A stretch of DNA of 36,476 nucleotides. It comes from DATHSN01 sp035464115. Lineage in GTDB: Bacteria; Actinomycetota; Acidimicrobiia; Acidimicrobiales; SKKL01. The notes beneath the pieces were generated by a model. The model saw nothing but the letters and a program-made list of their open reading frames with translations, was not told the origin of the DNA and did not search any database. The stretch covers positions 1-36,476 of the forward strand of contig DATHSN010000436.1 of assembly GCA_035464115.1 (NCBI GenBank), read 5' to 3'. The position numbers were made by a program, and so were the translations under genes. Every line of letters begins with the position of its first letter. The first letter of the stretch is position 1. This document shows positions 7,531 through 16,123 of this stretch, in pieces.

Positions 7531-8097
7531 GTGACCGATGTCCTGCTCGACTCGTTGCAGCGCCGGATGCGGGCCATGCACTCGCTCTGGTACGACGCGG
7601 TGGCCACCATGGACATCGACCACGTCAACCACGTCGACCGCGACGACGTGCTGCCCATCGCCTTCTCGCTGTTCCACTACACGAACATGCAGGACGCCAC
7701 CTACATGGTGCTGACCGGCGAGCTGCCGATCTGGGACGCCGCTTGGCAGTCGCGGGTGCAGATGGCCATCGACGATCACGGCAAGGAGCGCACCCAGGCC
7801 GAGATGTGCGCCCAGCGGGTCGGCGACTACGACGCCATGTGCGAGTACCAGCGCACCGTCTTCACCCGCACCGAGGCCTGGCTGGCCGCCCTCGACCCCG
7901 CCGAGCTCGACCGCGTCGTCGTGCCCCGGCCGCTGCCCCCCGTGGTCGAGAACACCTACAGCGCCCGGGTGGCCGGCCCCCAGGGGGTCACGGTGCTCGA
8001 CGCCATCGAGTGCTGGTGGTACCAGCACGGCCTGCGTCACATGGGCGAGGTGGAGTGGGCCCGGGGCCGGCTCGGCCTCGGCGGCATGACCTCCTGA
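7531..8097 (+). CDS. DinB/DUF664-like metal-binding four-helix protein
   Basis: The 188-aa protein is mostly alpha-helical. It has a histidine in helix 2 (LFHYTNMQDATY) and a C-terminal HGLRHMGEVEWARG motif, the pattern of DinB-superfamily proteins in which three His residues bind a divalent metal. Family members include thiol transferases for bacillithiol or mycothiol and many uncharacterised proteins. The GTG at 7531 has a purine-rich Shine-Dalgarno (GGGGGAGA, 7 nt upstream) and a good promoter 34 bp further up, so it can be expressed independently of the cyclase gene. A hairpin follows the stop. Function is not known. Confidence 0.75.
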   Translation: MTDVLLDSLQRRMRAMHSLWYDAVATMDIDHVNHVDRDDVLPIAFSLFHYTNMQDATYMVLTGELPIWDAAWQSRVQMAIDDHGKERTQAEMCAQRVGDYDAMCEYQRTVFTRTEAWLAALDPAELDRVVVPRPLPPVVENTYSARVAGPQGVTVLDAIECWWYQHGLRHMGEVEWARGRLGLGGMTS

Positions 8098-8107
8098 GCC
8101 AGCTCGG

Positions 8108-8130
8108 CGCGCCCGCCTCCCGGGGGCGCG
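8108..8130 (+). terminator. hairpin after the DinB-like gene
   Basis: CGCGCCC and GGGCGCG pair over 7 bp around a 9-nt loop, 10 nt after the stop codon. No T-tract follows. Confidence 0.4.
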
Positions 8131-8146
8131 GGTGAACCTGGTCACA

Positions 8147-8189
8147 CATTGGTGCAGATCGTGCAAGTTTGCGTAATCTGCAACCAATG
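8147..8189. promoter_or_regulatory. 43-bp near-perfect palindrome at the TetR start, probable autoregulatory operator
   Basis: The outer arms CATTGGTGCAGAT and ATCTGCAACCAATG differ by one inserted base, and the inner core is GCAA-GT-TTGC. The palindrome contains the -10-like TAATCT (8174-8179) and ends exactly on the ATG of the TetR gene (8187-8189). Confidence 0.75.
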
Positions 8190-8804
8190 ACCGAGATCGG
8201 GCTGCGCGAGCGCAAGAAGCAGGAGACCCGCCGGTCGCTGGTGCTCGCCGCCCTGGCGCTGGTCGACGAGCGCGGGCTCGACGCCGTCACCATCGACGAG
8301 ATCGCCGCGGCGGCGGGGGTGTCGACGCGCACCTTCTTCAACCACTTCGACTCGAAGGAGGACGCCGTGCTCGGCGTCCCGAGCGAGGTGATGGCCGAGA
8401 TGCACGAGCGCCTGGCGGCGCGCCCGGCCGACGAGGCGCCGCTCGCGGCGCTGCGCGAGGCGTTCCTCGAGGTCGCCGACATGTTCGAGCGCGACCCGAA
8501 GGAGTGGTCGTGCCGGATGGCGCTGGTCGACGCCGAGCCCGTCCTCCTCGACCGCCTGGCGGGCGCGTTCGCCCGGTTCGAGCGCTCGCTGCGCGCCGTC
8601 GTCGCCGACCGCCTGGGCGTCGATCTCGACGACGGCTATCCCGAGCTGGTCGTGGCCTCGGCCATGGTCGCCGCTCGGGTGGCCATGCAGCGCTGGCAGG
8701 CCGACCAGGGCACCCGCCCCTTCCGTGAGGTCCTCCACGACACCTTCGCCGTGCTCGAGCACGGCCTGGTGCCACCCCCCGTCTCCCCCCGATCTGCGAG
8801 GTAG
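8187..8804 (+). CDS. TetR-family regulator of the MMPL exporter
   Basis: The 205-aa protein has an N-terminal TetR helix-turn-helix (about residues 8-55; ITIDEIAAAAGVSTRTFFNHF-type sequence) and a helical ligand-binding half. An open frame extends six codons upstream to a TTG, but the ATG at 8187 fits TetR alignments better and follows TAATCT with a 7-nt gap and no Shine-Dalgarno, so the transcript is probably leaderless. The 43-bp palindrome over the start should be its own operator. It stops 5 bp before the MMPL exporter, so the two form an operon in which the regulator probably represses both. The inducing ligand is unknown, perhaps a lipophilic substrate of the pump. Confidence 0.9.
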   Translation: MTEIGLRERKKQETRRSLVLAALALVDERGLDAVTIDEIAAAAGVSTRTFFNHFDSKEDAVLGVPSEVMAEMHERLAARPADEAPLAALREAFLEVADMFERDPKEWSCRMALVDAEPVLLDRLAGAFARFERSLRAVVADRLGVDLDDGYPELVVASAMVAARVAMQRWQADQGTRPFREVLHDTFAVLEHGLVPPPVSPRSAR

Positions 8805-8809
8805 CCGCC

Positions 8810-11149
8810 GTGCTCGAACGACTCGGACGCGTCACCCACGAGCGCCGCGGGCTCGTGGTGATCGCCTGGCTGGTGGCGTTGGTGCTGGCCGGCACCTCCG
8901 TCGGTGCCATCGGCGGCGCCTTCTCCTCGGAGTTCTCCCTGCCCGACGTCGAGAGCGCCCAGGGCTTCGACGTGCTCGACGAGCAGTTCGGCGGCGTCGG
9001 CGGCGGTCTCACCGGATCGATCGTGGTGCAGGCCGACCAGGGCGTCACCGACCCCGAGGTGCAGGCTGCGCTCGAGGCCTACTTCGCCGAGGTCGACGCC
9101 CTCGACGACGTCGAGGTGGTCAGCCCGTTCTCCGAGCAGGGCGCAGGTCAGATCGCGTTCGCGGGGGAGCAGGCGGGACGGATCGCCTACGCCACCGTCG
9201 AGGTGCCGCGCGACCTGTCGTTCGAGGAGTCGCTGGCGGTCGGCGAGACCATCCGCGAGCTGGCGCCGGAGGTCGACGGGCTGCGCGTCGAGGTCGGTGG
9301 CCAGATCTTCGCCGAGTTCGAGCCGCCCGAGTCCGAGATCCTCGGCCTGGCCTTCGCCATCTTCATCCTCATCATGGCCTTCGGCTCGGTGCTCGCCATG
9401 GGCCTGCCCATCGGCACCGCGCTGGCCGGCATCGGCGTGGGCGTCAGCATCGTGACGCTGCTGTCCAACGTCCTCGAGATGCCCGACTTCACCACCACGC
9501 TGGCCGTGATGATCGGCCTCGGCGTCGGCATCGACTACGCGCTGTTCATCGTCACCCGCTACCGCGAAGAGCTCCACGCCGGGCGCTCCAGCGTCGAGGC
9601 CACGTCGGTGGCCATCGACACCGCCGGGCGGGCCGTGCTGTTCGCCGGCACCACCGTCGTCATCTCCCTGCTCGGCATGTTGCTCATGGGCCTCGAGTTC
9701 GTGCGGGGCCTCGGCATCGGGGCGTCGATCACGGTGGCCGTCACCATGGTCGCCTCGGTCACGTTGCTCCCCGCCATCCTCGGCTTCGCCCAGCACCGCG
9801 TCGAGGTCACCCGCCGTCGGGGCGTCGTCGCCGCCGCGCTGGTGGCGCTCGCCCTCATCGGGGTCGGTCTGGGTGTCGACGCCCTGCTGTTCGCCGTGCC
9901 CGCCGCGGTCATCGTCCTGGTGGTCGGCACGTTCGTGCCGTTCCTGCGCCGTGAGCTCCCGCCCCGGGCCCGCCGCCCACTCGAGGCCACCCTCGCCTAC
10001 CGGTGGAGCCGGGTCATCCAGGCCCACCCGTGGACGGCGTTGATCACAGGGTCCGTGGTGCTCGTGCTGGTGGCCATCCCGGTCTTCAGCTTGCGGCTCG
10101 GCTTCAGCGACGAGGGGAACTTCCCGACCGACACCGACGCCCGTCAGGCCTACGACCTGGTGGCCGAGGGCTTCGGCCCCGGCTACAACGGCCCGCTGGT
10201 GCTCGTCGCCGAGCTGCCCGCCGGCGCCGACCTCGCGGTGATCGGGCGCGTCGACGCCGCGCTCGGCGCCACCGAGGGCGTGGCGTTCGCCTCGCCGGGC
10301 CAGCCCAACGCGCCCACCGACCCCACGGCCGCAGTGTGGCGGGTCATCCCCGAGACCGCGCCCCAGGACGAGGCCACCGTCGAGCTCGTCGACCGCCTGC
10401 GGGCCGACGTGCTCCCGGCCGCCGCCGACGGCACCGGGGTCGACGTGCTCGTCACCGGTTCGGTGGCCACCTCGGTCGACTTCACGCAGTTCCTCTCGGC
10501 GCGCCTCCCCATCTTCTTCGGCGCCGTGCTCGCCCTGTCGTTCGTCCTGCTCATGCTGGTGTTCCGCTCGCTGCTCGTCCCGCTCAAGGCCGTCATCATG
10601 AACCTGGTGTCGATCGGCGCCGCCTACGGCCTGGTGGTGGCGGTGTTCCAGTGGGGCTGGGGCGGCAACGTCCTCGGCATCGAGCCGGCCCCCATCGAGC
10701 CCTTCGTGCCGATGATGCTGTTCGCCATCGTGTTCGGGCTGTCGATGGACTACGAGGTGTTCCTGCTCTCGCGCATCCGCGAGAACTACCTGCGCACCGG
10801 CGACAACGCCGGCGCGGTGGCCGACGGCCTCGCCTCCACCGCCCGGGTCATCACCGCCGCGGCAGCGATCATGGTGTTCATCTTCGGCAGCTTCCTGCTC
10901 GAGTCCGACCGGGTCATCAAGCTGTTCGGCCTGGGGCTGGCGAGCGCCGTGCTGCTCGACGCCACCATCGTGCGGATGCTGCTGGTGCCCGCCACCATGG
11001 AGCTGCTCGGCGACCGCAACTGGTGGCTGCCCCGGTGGCTCGACCGGCTCCTGCCCACCATCGACGTCGAGGGCGCCCACCACGAGCACCCCGACGACGA
11101 GGTCGACCCCCCGGTCGGCGAGCGCGCCCCCGAGCCCGCCCGGGTCTGA
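8810..11149 (+). CDS. MMPL/RND-superfamily exporter
   Basis: This 779-aa membrane protein has twelve predicted helices in two repeats, each with one helix, a large extracytoplasmic domain and five clustered helices. The helix-4-type motifs are visible twice: GLGVGIDYALFIVTRYREEL in the first half and FGLSMDYEVFLLSRIREN in the second, with the conserved Asp-Tyr pairs expected for proton coupling. MMPL proteins export lipids, siderophores or drugs across the actinobacterial membrane; 779 aa is nearer the short YdfJ-like type than mycobacterial MmpL. The GTG at 8810 follows the TetR stop by 5 bp. The C-terminal tail is acidic and proline-rich. Substrate unknown. Confidence 0.92.
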   Translation: MLERLGRVTHERRGLVVIAWLVALVLAGTSVGAIGGAFSSEFSLPDVESAQGFDVLDEQFGGVGGGLTGSIVVQADQGVTDPEVQAALEAYFAEVDALDDVEVVSPFSEQGAGQIAFAGEQAGRIAYATVEVPRDLSFEESLAVGETIRELAPEVDGLRVEVGGQIFAEFEPPESEILGLAFAIFILIMAFGSVLAMGLPIGTALAGIGVGVSIVTLLSNVLEMPDFTTTLAVMIGLGVGIDYALFIVTRYREELHAGRSSVEATSVAIDTAGRAVLFAGTTVVISLLGMLLMGLEFVRGLGIGASITVAVTMVASVTLLPAILGFAQHRVEVTRRRGVVAAALVALALIGVGLGVDALLFAVPAAVIVLVVGTFVPFLRRELPPRARRPLEATLAYRWSRVIQAHPWTALITGSVVLVLVAIPVFSLRLGFSDEGNFPTDTDARQAYDLVAEGFGPGYNGPLVLVAELPAGADLAVIGRVDAALGATEGVAFASPGQPNAPTDPTAAVWRVIPETAPQDEATVELVDRLRADVLPAAADGTGVDVLVTGSVATSVDFTQFLSARLPIFFGAVLALSFVLLMLVFRSLLVPLKAVIMNLVSIGAAYGLVVAVFQWGWGGNVLGIEPAPIEPFVPMMLFAIVFGLSMDYEVFLLSRIRENYLRTGDNAGAVADGLASTARVITAAAAIMVFIFGSFLLESDRVIKLFGLGLASAVLLDATIVRMLLVPATMELLGDRNWWLPRWLDRLLPTIDVEGAHHEHPDDEVDPPVGERAPEPARV

Positions 11150-11163
11150 GCGTGCGGCGAGCC

Positions 11164-11185
11164 GTGACCCACCCGGTGGCGTCAC
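11164..11185 (+). terminator. hairpin after the MMPL gene
   Basis: GTGACCCAC and GTGGCGTCAC pair with one bulged base, starting 15 nt after the MMPL stop. There is no T-tract. Confidence 0.35.
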
Positions 11186-11276
11186 CGCCGGCGAGCTCGT
11201 GGCGCAGCCCTCATCGGTGGGGGTCCCCGGCCGACGATGACGACGTGCCCGCGCCGTCGACCCGCCCCGACCTGTG

Positions 11277-11693
11277 ATGGACGACCAGCTCAGCGCCTGG
11301 CCCCCGATGGCGTCCGAGACCGATCGCGCCACCACCGATCGGCGCCCGAGCCGCGGCTGGGGGTGGACCGCAGCGCTGTGCGGTGCGGTCGTCGTCGCCG
11401 TGGTGTGGGCCCCGTTCCTCGGACCGCTCGCCGGCACCGTCGCCCTCGTGGCCCTGGCGGTCGGCGCGGCGAGCACGCTGGTGTGCGCGGGCGGCTCGGC
11501 GGCCGTGCCCCGCCCGGTGCGGGTCGTGGCCGCCGGCACCCGGCGCGCCGCGCTCGTGCTCGTGGCGACGTTGGGTCTGCTCGCCGGTGCTGCGGTCTTC
11601 GCGGCGATGGCCGCCGATCCCGCCATCGCCCTCGCCGTCGGCGCCGCGCTGCTGCTCGGCGCGGTCGGGGTGCGCGAGCTCGCCTGCGCCTGA
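11277..11693 (+). CDS. small hypothetical membrane protein
   Basis: A protein of 138 aa from the ATG at 11277 (or 139 aa from the adjacent GTG at 11274). After a polar N-terminus of about 30 residues there are four hydrophobic segments (about 31-50, 53-72, 90-110 and 113-133) rich in Ala, Val and Leu. There is no visible Shine-Dalgarno. It follows the MMPL gene by 127 bp in the same direction and converges on the ABC exporter genes with a 23-bp gap. No family recognised and no motif suggests a function. Confidence rests on the clean membrane pattern and on high G/C at third codon positions. Confidence 0.6.
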   Translation: MDDQLSAWPPMASETDRATTDRRPSRGWGWTAALCGAVVVAVVWAPFLGPLAGTVALVALAVGAASTLVCAGGSAAVPRPVRVVAAGTRRAALVLVATLGLLAGAAVFAAMAADPAIALAVGAALLLGAVGVRELACA

Positions 11694-11716
11694 CGCTCCC
11701 GGCACCACGCGCCCGC

Positions 11717-13423
11717 TCAGATCGTCGGAGTGGCGCTGCGCACCTCGGCCGTGCCGTCGATCACCTCGATGACCTGATCGGCCCGGTCGAGCGCCACCGC
11801 GCGGTGCGACACCGCCAGCACCGTGGTGCCCGCCGCGGCCAGGTTCTCCCAGAGGCGGATCTCGGTGCCCACGTCGAGCGCGCTCGACAGGTCGTCGAGC
11901 ACGACCAGCTCGGGGTGGTGGACCAGGGCTCGGGCCGCGGCGATCCGCTGGCGCTGGCCGCCCGACAGCCGCACGCCCCGCGGCCCGATCAGGGTGCCGG
12001 TGCCGTCGGCCATGGCGGCCACGTCGTCGTCGACCGCGGCGAGCACGAGGGCGCGACGCAGCGCATCGTCGTCGGCCAACCCGAGCAGCACGTTGTCGGC
12101 GAGCGAGTCCGACAACAGCTGGGGCACCTGGGGCAGGTAGGCGCACTGGGGCGGCACGAGGAACGCCGCCCGGTCGGTGAGCGCCTCGCCGTTCCAGCGC
12201 ACCACGCCGTCGGTGTCGGTGCGCCAGGTGAGCCCGAGCAGGGCGCGCAACAGGGTGGTCTTGCCGGATCCCACCGGGCCGGTGACCACGGTGAACGACC
12301 CGCGCGGGAGCGAGAACGACACGTCGCGGATGCCCGCCCCGGTGGGGTACGCCGCCGCCAGCCCCTCGACGTCGAGGCGCTGCAGCGGGACGCGTGGGGG
12401 CCGTGACGGGTCGGGGCGGTCGAGCTCGGGACCGAGCAGCGGCAGGGGTCGGTGCACGGCGGTGCGGGTCGGGTCCTCGTCGGCGACGAGGCGCTGCATG
12501 CGCTCGAACGCCACGGTTGCCTGGCGGCGGCGCACCAGTGTCATGCCGATCATCCGGGGCAGCAGCCCGAGCCAGGTGAGGTAGGCGGAGAACAGGGCGA
12601 TGTCGCCGACGCCGAAGTCGCCGTCGCGCAGCGAGCCGGCGGCCACGATCAGGACCAGTCCGAGGCCGATCTCGGCGGTGGAGGACCCGAAGGCGCGCAG
12701 GCCGTCGTCGAGGACGCGGTCGCGCACCGCGGTGTGCCGGCGCTGGTCCATCAGCCCCGACAGCCGGTCGAGGGCCGAGGGGGCGGCGCCGTTGACCTTG
12801 ATGGTGAGCGCGCCGGCGAGCACGTCGCCGAGCAGGCCCGACACGGCCGCGGTGGCCTCGCGGTCGGCGTGGCGGTAGGCCTTGATCCGCAGGTCGAGGG
12901 TCCGGGTGACGACGGCCACCACCACCATCGGCACCGCGATCACCGCGGTGGCCACCGGGTCGACGGTGGCCAGGATGGCGACGGCGATCACCGCGAAGGT
13001 GGCGGCGCCGGTGAGGTCGAGCCAGCCGTCGACGAAGAACGCCACGTCCTCGGTGTCGTCGCGGAAGTGGGCGAGGGCCTCGCCCGACGACGCCACCGGT
13101 CGACCGGCGTCGTCGCCGCCGCTCGCCACCTGCGCGGTCAGGAGGTTGAGGCGGAGCAGCGACTGCATCATCACCCACGACTGGGTGAACCAGATGGCGG
13201 ACACGTGCAGGACCACCATGCGGGCGATCTCGGCGCCGAGCAGGGCCAGGGCGAGCCACTGCGCCGTGGAGATCCGACCGTCGGCCAGCGCGGTGAACGC
13301 GCCGTCGAGGACCAGCCCGAGCACGATCGGGAAGGTGAAGAAGGCCACCCAGCCGGCGAACCCGAGCCAGAAGACCCGCGGCGAGTGCTGGCTGACGCGC
13401 CACGCCAGGCGCCACGCGCTCAC
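11717..13423 (-). CDS. ABC exporter half-transporter, degenerate-ATPase subunit
   Basis: This 568-aa protein has an N-terminal six-helix ABC type I exporter domain (about residues 15-300) and an ATPase domain (about 345-568). Walker A is GPVGSGKTT and the signature is canonical LSGGQ (486-490). After Walker B (VVLDD), position 511 is Asp, where the catalytic Glu is normal. The switch His is kept (VSHRA). That Asp change is typical of the degenerate site in heterodimeric exporters such as TM287/288 and BmrCD. The GTG at 13423 overlaps the partner's stop by 4 nt (GTGA), so the two subunits are translationally coupled. Substrate unknown; drug or lipid export is inferred. It lacks a sensor or peptidase domain. 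Confidence 0.9.
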   Translation of the reverse strand: MSAWRLAWRVSQHSPRVFWLGFAGWVAFFTFPIVLGLVLDGAFTALADGRISTAQWLALALLGAEIARMVVLHVSAIWFTQSWVMMQSLLRLNLLTAQVASGGDDAGRPVASSGEALAHFRDDTEDVAFFVDGWLDLTGAATFAVIAVAILATVDPVATAVIAVPMVVVAVVTRTLDLRIKAYRHADREATAAVSGLLGDVLAGALTIKVNGAAPSALDRLSGLMDQRRHTAVRDRVLDDGLRAFGSSTAEIGLGLVLIVAAGSLRDGDFGVGDIALFSAYLTWLGLLPRMIGMTLVRRRQATVAFERMQRLVADEDPTRTAVHRPLPLLGPELDRPDPSRPPRVPLQRLDVEGLAAAYPTGAGIRDVSFSLPRGSFTVVTGPVGSGKTTLLRALLGLTWRTDTDGVVRWNGEALTDRAAFLVPPQCAYLPQVPQLLSDSLADNVLLGLADDDALRRALVLAAVDDDVAAMADGTGTLIGPRGVRLSGGQRQRIAAARALVHHPELVVLDDLSSALDVGTEIRLWENLAAAGTTVLAVSHRAVALDRADQVIEVIDGTAEVRSATPTI

Positions 13424-15165
13424 GACGCCACCTCGGGGAGCACCGAGGCCGAGAGGCGCAGCAGCTCGGCGTAGCGGGTGGAGTCGTCGGCGGTGAGGTC
13501 GAGGCGCTCGCCGTGCTCGACCACCCGGCCGCCGTCGATGACCGCGATCTCGTCGACGTGGCGCAGGGTCGACAGGCGGTGGGCGATGGCGATGACGGTG
13601 CGCCCGCGCAGCAGCTCGGCGATGGCGGACTCGATGCGCTCCTCGGTGGCGGGATCGACCCGGGCGGTGGCCTCGTCGAGCACGACCAGGTCGGGGTCGC
13701 GCAGCCACACCCGGGCGAGGGCGAGCAGCTGGCCCTCGCCGGCGGAGAGACCGGAGCCGCCCGGGCCCAGGAGGCGGTCGACGCCGGCCGCCACCAGGTG
13801 GTCGAGGCCCACGTGGCCGAGCGCGGCCTCCACCGCGTCGGTGGTGAAGCGGGGATCGAACACGGTGACGTTGTCGCGGACCGTGCCGGCGAAGAGCTGG
13901 ACCTCCTGGGGGACGAGGGCGACCCGTCGCCGCAGCTCGTCGACGGGGATGTCGGCCAGGGGCACACCGCCGAGGCGCACCTCGCCCTCGGTCGCCTCGA
14001 CCAGGCGCAGCACGAGCCGCGAGATGGTGGTCTTGCCACTGCCGGTGCGGCCCACCACGCCGAGCGACCGGCCCGGGGCGAGGCGCAGCGTGACGTCGCG
14101 GAGCACCGGCTCGTGGTCGCCGTAGTGGAACCCCACCGCGACGAGGTCGACGCCGAGCGGTCCCGGCGGGGGAGAGGTGCGCCCGGCGTCGACGATGCTG
14201 GGGCGCTCGGCGAGCAGCTCGAGGACCCGCAGCATCCCGCCGTTGGCCTTCTGCACGACCTGGAGCTGGTCCATCACCTCTTCGAGGGGCCGGCGCAGCA
14301 GCTGGGTGTACTGGAAGAGGAGGAACGCGGTGCCGATGGTGATGGTGCCCCGCCCGACGAGCGCGGCGCCTCCGCCCAGGGCGAGGACGCCGCCGCTGAC
14401 CACCGCCAGGTTGATGGCCCGCCACACGTGGAGATAGGCGCGCTCGCGGGTGACGGCGGTGCGCAGGCACGCCGCGCTCTCCTCGACGAAGCGCCACAGC
14501 GCGTGGGGCCCGGCGCCGTTGGCGCGCAGGTCCTCGGACGCGGTGAGCCGCTCCTCGATGCCGCCGTAGAGCCGGGCCAGGGCGCCCATCTCCTCGGACG
14601 CCTCGCCGACGGCGCGGTCCCGGCGGGCGGCGACGACCGCCACCGCGACGGCCACGTAGGCCGCCATCGCCGCACCGATCCGCCAGTCGATGACCACGAG
14701 GACGGCGACCATGCCGACGACCAGCAGGGCGGCGCTGCCCACCTTGACGACCACGCGCGACAAGAAGTCCGACACCGAGGTGACGTCGCCGTCGATCCGC
14801 TGGATGAGCTCGCCCGCGGTGTGGGCGCGGTGGAACTCGTGGTCGAGGCCGAGGACCTGCCCGGTCAGGCGGAGCCGCAGCTCGTTCGTGGTCGTCCAGG
14901 CGGTGGTGGTGGCGACCCACGCCACCAGCACCGCGACCAGCTGGCCGGCGACGGCGACGAGCAGGTAGATCCCGGCGAGGCCCACCAGGTCGGCGACGTC
15001 GGCGTCACCGGTGGCGCCGTCGACGATGGCCCGCAGCACCAGCGGCCCTGCGAGAGGGAGCGCCGCGCCGAGCCCGAGCACCGCGGCGAGCAGCGCGTAG
15101 CGGCGCGCGTGCGGGCGCAGCAGCGCGCCGATGGCGCGCCAGTGACCGGTGGGTGCGGCGGACAT
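13420..15165 (-). CDS. ABC exporter half-transporter, catalytic subunit
   Basis: This 581-aa protein has six predicted helices (about residues 20-310) and an ATPase domain (about 335-575). Walker A starts at Gly372 (GRTGSGKTT). Walker B ends in LDE, with catalytic Glu498, and the switch His lies in IAHRL. The signature motif is altered: LSAGE (473-477) in place of LSGGQ. The altered signature completes the partner's degenerate site, while the partner's LSGGQ completes this subunit's canonical site. The ATG at 15165 is preferred over a longer frame because it gives normal family length; GAGACT ends 6 nt before it. A 15-bp palindrome lies 14 bp upstream and may be an operator. Confidence 0.92.
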   Translation of the reverse strand: MSAAPTGHWRAIGALLRPHARRYALLAAVLGLGAALPLAGPLVLRAIVDGATGDADVADLVGLAGIYLLVAVAGQLVAVLVAWVATTTAWTTTNELRLRLTGQVLGLDHEFHRAHTAGELIQRIDGDVTSVSDFLSRVVVKVGSAALLVVGMVAVLVVIDWRIGAAMAAYVAVAVAVVAARRDRAVGEASEEMGALARLYGGIEERLTASEDLRANGAGPHALWRFVEESAACLRTAVTRERAYLHVWRAINLAVVSGGVLALGGGAALVGRGTITIGTAFLLFQYTQLLRRPLEEVMDQLQVVQKANGGMLRVLELLAERPSIVDAGRTSPPPGPLGVDLVAVGFHYGDHEPVLRDVTLRLAPGRSLGVVGRTGSGKTTISRLVLRLVEATEGEVRLGGVPLADIPVDELRRRVALVPQEVQLFAGTVRDNVTVFDPRFTTDAVEAALGHVGLDHLVAAGVDRLLGPGGSGLSAGEGQLLALARVWLRDPDLVVLDEATARVDPATEERIESAIAELLRGRTVIAIAHRLSTLRHVDEIAVIDGGRVVEHGERLDLTADDSTRYAELLRLSASVLPEVAS

Positions 15166-15178
15166 CGACCCAGTCTCG

Positions 15179-15193
15179 TCCCGCCGGGCGGGA
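15179..15193. promoter_or_regulatory. 15-bp palindrome upstream of the ABC exporter operon
   Basis: TCCCGCC-G-GGCGGGA is perfect and begins 14 bp upstream of the first ABC start codon, just beyond its -10-like GAGACT. A second short palindrome, GGATATCC, lies at 15204-15211. These could be operator sites in the 141-bp divergent gap, but GC-only palindromes arise easily at this base composition. Confidence 0.35.
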
Positions 15194-15306
15194 GCGGGCG
15201 ACGGGATATCCGGCGTCGTCGGTGGAACGCGCGCATGACTCGCGCGCGGACGGGGCAGGAGAGGCGCACCTCGGGCGGGGGCCCGAGCTGGCGAAAGGAC
15301 CACACC

Positions 15307-15696
15307 ATGGCGCTGACCACCACCTCGACGTCGACCCGGTTCAGCACCCGACAGCGGCGCGCGCTGGTGTCAGAGGTCGAGCACCACCGCGAGCGGGCGG
15401 CGCACCTGCGGGCCGACGCCGCGTCGCTCCTCGAGGACGACCACGTCACCATCACCAGCTTCGACTCCGAGGGGGCCGACGCCGACACGTCGTTCGTCGA
15501 CCGGGACCAGCTGCTGTCGCTCGCGACCCGGGAGGACGAGGCGGCCGACGAGGCCGAGCGGGCGCTGCACCGCCTCGACGCCGGGACCTACGAGGAGTGC
15601 GAGTCCTGCGGTGGTCGCATCGGGCAGGCCCGGCTGTCGGCGATGCCGTCGACCACCGTGTGCGTCTCGTGCAAGGCGGGCTCGATCTTCAGCTGA
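15307..15696 (+). CDS. DksA/TraR-type zinc-finger protein
   Basis: This 129-aa protein has a helical N-terminal part with an acidic middle (about residues 40-70) and a C-terminal four-cysteine zinc finger (CESCGG and CVSCK). The lead-in GTYEECESCGGRI with RLSAMPSTTVCVSC is the classic TraR/DksA C4 pattern. Such proteins bind RNA polymerase through the secondary channel in proteobacteria; in actinobacteria, family members such as CarD-independent DksA-like proteins are poorly studied. The ATG at 15307 has a good Shine-Dalgarno (GAAAGGA) about 7 nt upstream. It is transcribed away from the ABC operon and is closed by a strong 17-bp hairpin, so it is probably monocistronic. Confidence 0.88.
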   Translation: MALTTTSTSTRFSTRQRRALVSEVEHHRERAAHLRADAASLLEDDHVTITSFDSEGADADTSFVDRDQLLSLATREDEAADEAERALHRLDAGTYEECESCGGRIGQARLSAMPSTTVCVSCKAGSIFS

Positions 15697-15701
15697 GCCG
15701 G

Positions 15702-15740
15702 GCCCTCCGGCCCGGTCGTCCACCGACCGGGCCGGAGGGC
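15702..15740. terminator. strong bidirectional terminator hairpin
   Basis: A perfect 17-bp stem (15702-15718 with 15724-15740) closes a 5-nt loop. It fills the 47-bp gap between the convergent DksA/TraR and coiled-coil genes, so it can serve both. There is no T-tract, as is common for actinobacterial terminators. Confidence 0.8.
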
Positions 15741-15743
15741 GGG

Positions 15744-16031
15744 TCACACCGAGATCATCCGCTGCAGCTCGTCGAGGCGACGGCGGGCGCCTTCTCGGGC
15801 GGACCGGGCGCGCTGCAGACGGGTCTCCAGCTCGGTCAGGCTCCGCTCCCGGCGCTCGAGCTCGGCGCGGGCCCGGTTGAGCGCCGCCTCCGCGGCCTGG
15901 CGCCGTGATTCGCCGTCGCGGTGCGGCCCGCTGCGCCGACGGGGCCGTTCGGCGCCACGGGGGTCGGGCGGGTGCTCGGCTGGCCCCTCGTCGGGCTGCG
16001 CCGTGTCGGGGTCGTGGTCGTGGCTGGTCAT
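15744..16031 (-). CDS. small coiled-coil protein
   Basis: This 95-aa protein has an acidic, proline-rich first third (about residues 1-35) and then a long Arg/Glu/Ala-rich helix (about 40-90) with heptad leucines, predicted to be a coiled coil. No known domain is seen. The ATG at 16031 is preferred over an in-frame GTG at 16040 because a Shine-Dalgarno (GAGGTG) sits at the right distance from it. It might be a scaffold or nucleoid-type protein, but nothing in the sequence decides this. Confidence 0.6.
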   Translation of the reverse strand: MTSHDHDPDTAQPDEGPAEHPPDPRGAERPRRRSGPHRDGESRRQAAEAALNRARAELERRERSLTELETRLQRARSAREGARRRLDELQRMISV

Positions 16032-16123
16032 GCACGTCACCTCGGATGATCGGTGCTCCTGGGAGTGCCCGCCGGGGCCCGGTCCGATGCGGGGCTGTCG
16101 CGCGACCGCCTACGGTGCGAGCG

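Noticed and set aside
8636..11626. A 996-codon open frame on the minus strand opposite the TetR and MMPL genes
   Set aside because: Same reasons: low-complexity composition, no motif, and a well-supported gene pair on the other strand.
15204..15247. GGATATCC and CGCGCG palindromes in the gap before the DksA/TraR gene
   Set aside because: They are short and do not repeat; chance occurrence at this GC content is likely.
13513..15306. A long plus-strand frame in front of the DksA/TraR gene
   Set aside because: It lies opposite the first ABC subunit, has biased composition, and merges into the true gene only after the ATG at 15307, which has its own Shine-Dalgarno.
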